Below, one piece after another: positions 57,562-60,000 of a stretch of 60,000 bases of DNA; the first letter of the stretch is position 1, and every line of letters begins with the position of its first letter. The notes beneath the pieces were generated by a model. It saw only the letters and a list, made by a program, of their open reading frames with translations, had not been told where the DNA came from and searched no databases. Both the position numbers and the translations under genes were made by a program. Origin of the DNA: Diphasiastrum complanatum (lineage: Eukaryota; Streptophyta; Lycopodiopsida; Lycopodiales; Lycopodiaceae); NCBI GenBank assembly GCA_029204225.1, contig CM055109.1, positions 42,753,862 through 42,813,861 on the forward strand, given 5' to 3'.

Positions 57562-58591
57562 TCACCTCACACGATCTAGGCATGATTAAAGGAAGCCTGG
57601 GGATCAATAGAATCTAGAGAGAGAAAATGACTTTCTAGAAAGATAAAATCCTAGAGAGAGAAAAACGTGCTTTACCAGCTTGGGTAGAGTGCTTGGTATG
57701 AGGGGGGTTGCCGAATCCCACCAATACTATAGGGGAGTGCGGGTTGCGACTCAGGGCGAGCTCCAACCAAGTCTCAGCCTCCCTTGCTGGAATGTTGTCA
57801 TGGCTCTCGCCTTGGCATGCTAGTGCCCCAGAGACTAGGGTCGGTCACACACTTGAAATGTAACCTTCTCAGATTTATCAATAAAGTGGTATTTTTCTCA
57901 AACTGACTCCGATTACCTTCCGGGTTTCAGTGTTCGGTAAAAGCGCCAGTTGTAAGACCGCTTTCAAAATTTTTAAGTTGGAACATAGCTGAGGGTCGTA
58001 TCTCGAAATGCCAGCGGTATGCCGCCGAGACCATTCGGTCCGTGGCGCCAGCGGTATGCTGTTGGGACCATTTGGTCCAAGAACTGGTTGTCTCCATATC
58101 TGTCGCAACTTGTGGTTCTGAGTGTTCCTTGCATGAACGTGAATGGGTTAAGCTCTTGGGAAACGGGCTCTAGCCTGTCGGCTGAGTTGGATGGCTTGCT
58201 TGGGTGGAAGTTACCTGTTTATGGCTGTCCAGTCTGGCGTGGCACCAAGTTGGCTTCCAGCGCTTGTGACAAAGCTTTCAGTTGGTTAAGTCTGATGTAA
58301 GTCACCGCTTGCTTGGAATGGATGTTACTCATTTGTAACGAAGTCTCGAGTTGGTTAAGTTTGATGTATGTTGGGCGGCTTGCTTGGAGGGAAGTCACCC
58401 ACATCGGGACCCCCGATCTGGCATGGCGCCAGGTTGGATCTCAATGTTGGTTTTTGGAATTTCAAGTTGGTTAAGTCTGATCGTTGTTGGCGAGTTGGCT
58501 GCTTGTATGTCAAGTGAGTTTGGATGGCGAGAGTTGAAGGCTGGGAAGCTAAGTTGTGGTTCTCGGCTCCCTTTGGGATGCTTGCGCTACA
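57562..58591 (+). repeat. Probable 5' LTR of another element
   Basis: The sequence ends GCTACA two bases before a Met-tRNA primer site. Upstream are an AATAAA-like signal near 57882 and duplicated blocks (GCCAGCGGTATGC twice at 58009-58080; TTGGTTAAGTCTGATG-type words at 58275, 58350 and 58465). The LTR start cannot be placed; TGTTGTCATGGC near 57793 is one option. Confidence 0.5.
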
Positions 58592-58593
58592 TG

Positions 58594-58606
58594 TGGTATC
58601 AGAGCC
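58594..58606 (+). other. Primer-binding site (initiator Met tRNA type)
   Basis: TGGTATCAGAGCC, exact to the plant initiator-Met complement, just after an LTR-like CA end. Confidence 0.85.
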
Positions 58607-60000
58607 GACTGGCCGGTCAGCTATGCGGATCTCACAGAAATGGCCACGGTTTGGGGTTCATCAAGACAACTGTTGTGCAAGGTGCTGCCCACAGTGTAAG
58701 CACGGGTGCGTCCACGGTCGGGGTGGTCGACAGAACGGGGGACTTGATGAGTCAAGGTGTTGCCCTTGAGGTGTAAGCACGGTCAGTTCTCGCAGTTTGG
58801 GCCTGACGCTATCTGCATGTAGGACAGATGAGGCAGTGTGCTGCCATTAGGTTGGTGTAAGCATGGTCTGTGCCTTGTGGGGTGCAGGGCGACATATTTG
58901 AATTGTACGGGTTCACCATTGATACAGAGATGCTGCTCAAATTCGGGTGTAAAGCACGGGTGGTTAGCTGCCGGTGCGGGAGTGTCTTACTTGTATGTAT
59001 TTGTGGTGAGTCTTAGTACTCGTGCTTTGCCTGGTTTGCATGATTGCTTGTGATACAAGGAGCTGATGGCTCGAGAAGGAACCTTTCTTTTGAAGGCTGG
59101 TACCATCAAACAAAGAGGACTACAGAATCTGTGGGACGGATTTGCAGTTCAAGTACTCGCACGTGAACGACAACGAAATGACTCAATGTTTGCAAAGGAT
59201 GGATGGCTAGCCCATTTCTTGGGTTAGTTTTATTTGCGACAACGCCCACCAAGACGCAAGCAGGAAGTCAAAAGTTGGAAAGGGCAATTTCAGGGAAGAT
59301 ATTCTTTGGAGCAGTTGGTCTTCATTTTGCGACGATCACCTTCGGAACTGAAACTCACTGAGCATGGGTGATATCAATTGGGTTTTTTCTCAAAGGAAAA
59401 AGACTAGGATCCTCTTCAGAGATTGACAATAAGTTGGATCGAGCCATAATCCTAGCAGATGGGAAGCAAAGTGTTGGAAAGGCTTTTTGTCCGAAGAAAC
59501 TCTACTCTAAGTCCGATCAGCTGATTTTATAAGTGGAGGGGAACTATCACACACACCTCTCTCTTGGGGAAAATTTTGAATGAAAGTTGATCAAAACGGG
59601 GGCAAATTCAAGGTGACCTAGCCATACTCACACGAGGAGACCGACGAACTTTGGACCTAATAAGTTGACAAGTTTTTGTTGTGGAAAGAAAAGCTTGTTA
59701 TAGGCTTTCTCTGGACCAGCAATGATGAGGAAACATATGAGTATGCTAGCTTGTGTTACGTGTAAGACAGCTGATCAATGAAGGAACTGTGAAAGTTGAG
59801 TCTTGCATGAGAGACTTGGTATTTCGAACGGACGCTAAGAGACAGTTCGTGTTGAGATCGAACTAGTGCAAACTTTGGGTGCATGTGTCTGATTCAAAGA
59901 GAGCTACTTGAAGCCAAGCTCGATGTACACTTCTTGTTTTGACTGTGAGGCAACTGACCAGTGATGGAATTGTGAAAGTCAAGTTTTGCGCGACGGACAT
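58607..60000 (+). other. Leader of the right-hand element, with imperfect repeats
   Basis: GTGCTGCC...GTGTAAGCACGG-type blocks recur at 58681, 58758 and 58840, and AATTGTGAAAGT...AGTCTTGC-type blocks recur at 59785 and 59970 (period about 185 bp). A 53-codon frame (59066-59227, MAREGTFLLKAG...) is the only candidate start of gag, and it has no recognisable domain. The rest of the element lies beyond the window. Confidence 0.45.

Noticed and set aside
58019-59053. Host genes at the right end (141-, 93- and 71-codon frames)
   Set aside because: They overlap on the same bases in several frames, span a primer-binding site and repeats, and show no domain.

Overview
The window is repeat-derived plant nuclear DNA. 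I find no convincing host gene. The primer-binding sites match plant initiator-Met and Asp tRNAs, both Ty1/copia and Ty3/gypsy (including chromovirus) polyproteins are present, and almost every reading frame is broken by stops or frameshifts. This points to a land plant with a large, transposon-rich genome. A fern or other non-flowering plant is possible, but I cannot fix the lineage from sequence alone. Element names (H, G1, X/W, Y, Z, V/Y2, U, T) are mine.

Layout. 1-1775: no gene; a hairpin and small repeats. 1776-2998 and 11451-12194: 3' part of H, a chromovirus deletion derivative (minus). 3004-11445: G1, a complete LTR element (plus) with 5-bp target duplication ATCAT, carrying only gag, inserted in H's chromodomain. 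12195-13753 and 18535-25187: 3' part and middle of copia X/W (minus), interrupted by copia Y (13754-18534) and by complete element Z (18839-23923, target duplication AAAAT). 25188-29077: 3' half of copia V (plus). 29078-35804: Ty3/gypsy U (plus) with tandem protease domains and its 3' LTR. 37771-42033: a decayed cut-and-paste-type transposase with introns and a convergent second gene. 43772-46117: 5' end of H followed by 5' LTR and gag of X (plus). 46118-48222: 5' half of V-type copia (called Y2, minus). 48223-49541: 5' LTR, Asp-tRNA primer site and gag start of U (minus). 49542-54000: mostly unassigned, with a CT microsatellite of about 138 bp. 54000-57561: copia T (minus). 57700-60000: a further LTR-like region with a Met-tRNA primer site and imperfect repeats.

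The main structural result is that H, X/W, V/Y2 and U are each split into halves that lie in opposite orientations. Flipping one segment, about 25188-46117, puts all of them back into single same-strand elements. X then sits in H's integrase gene with its short target duplication, and V/Y2 sits in U's gag with a near-matching duplication. I infer an inversion of about 20.9 kb whose two breakpoints both lie inside retroelements.

Inferred order of events: H; then X into H integrase and G1 into H chromodomain; then Y and Z into X/W and V/Y2 into U; then the inversion. Z is the youngest datable insertion, with LTRs about 1.5% different by eye.
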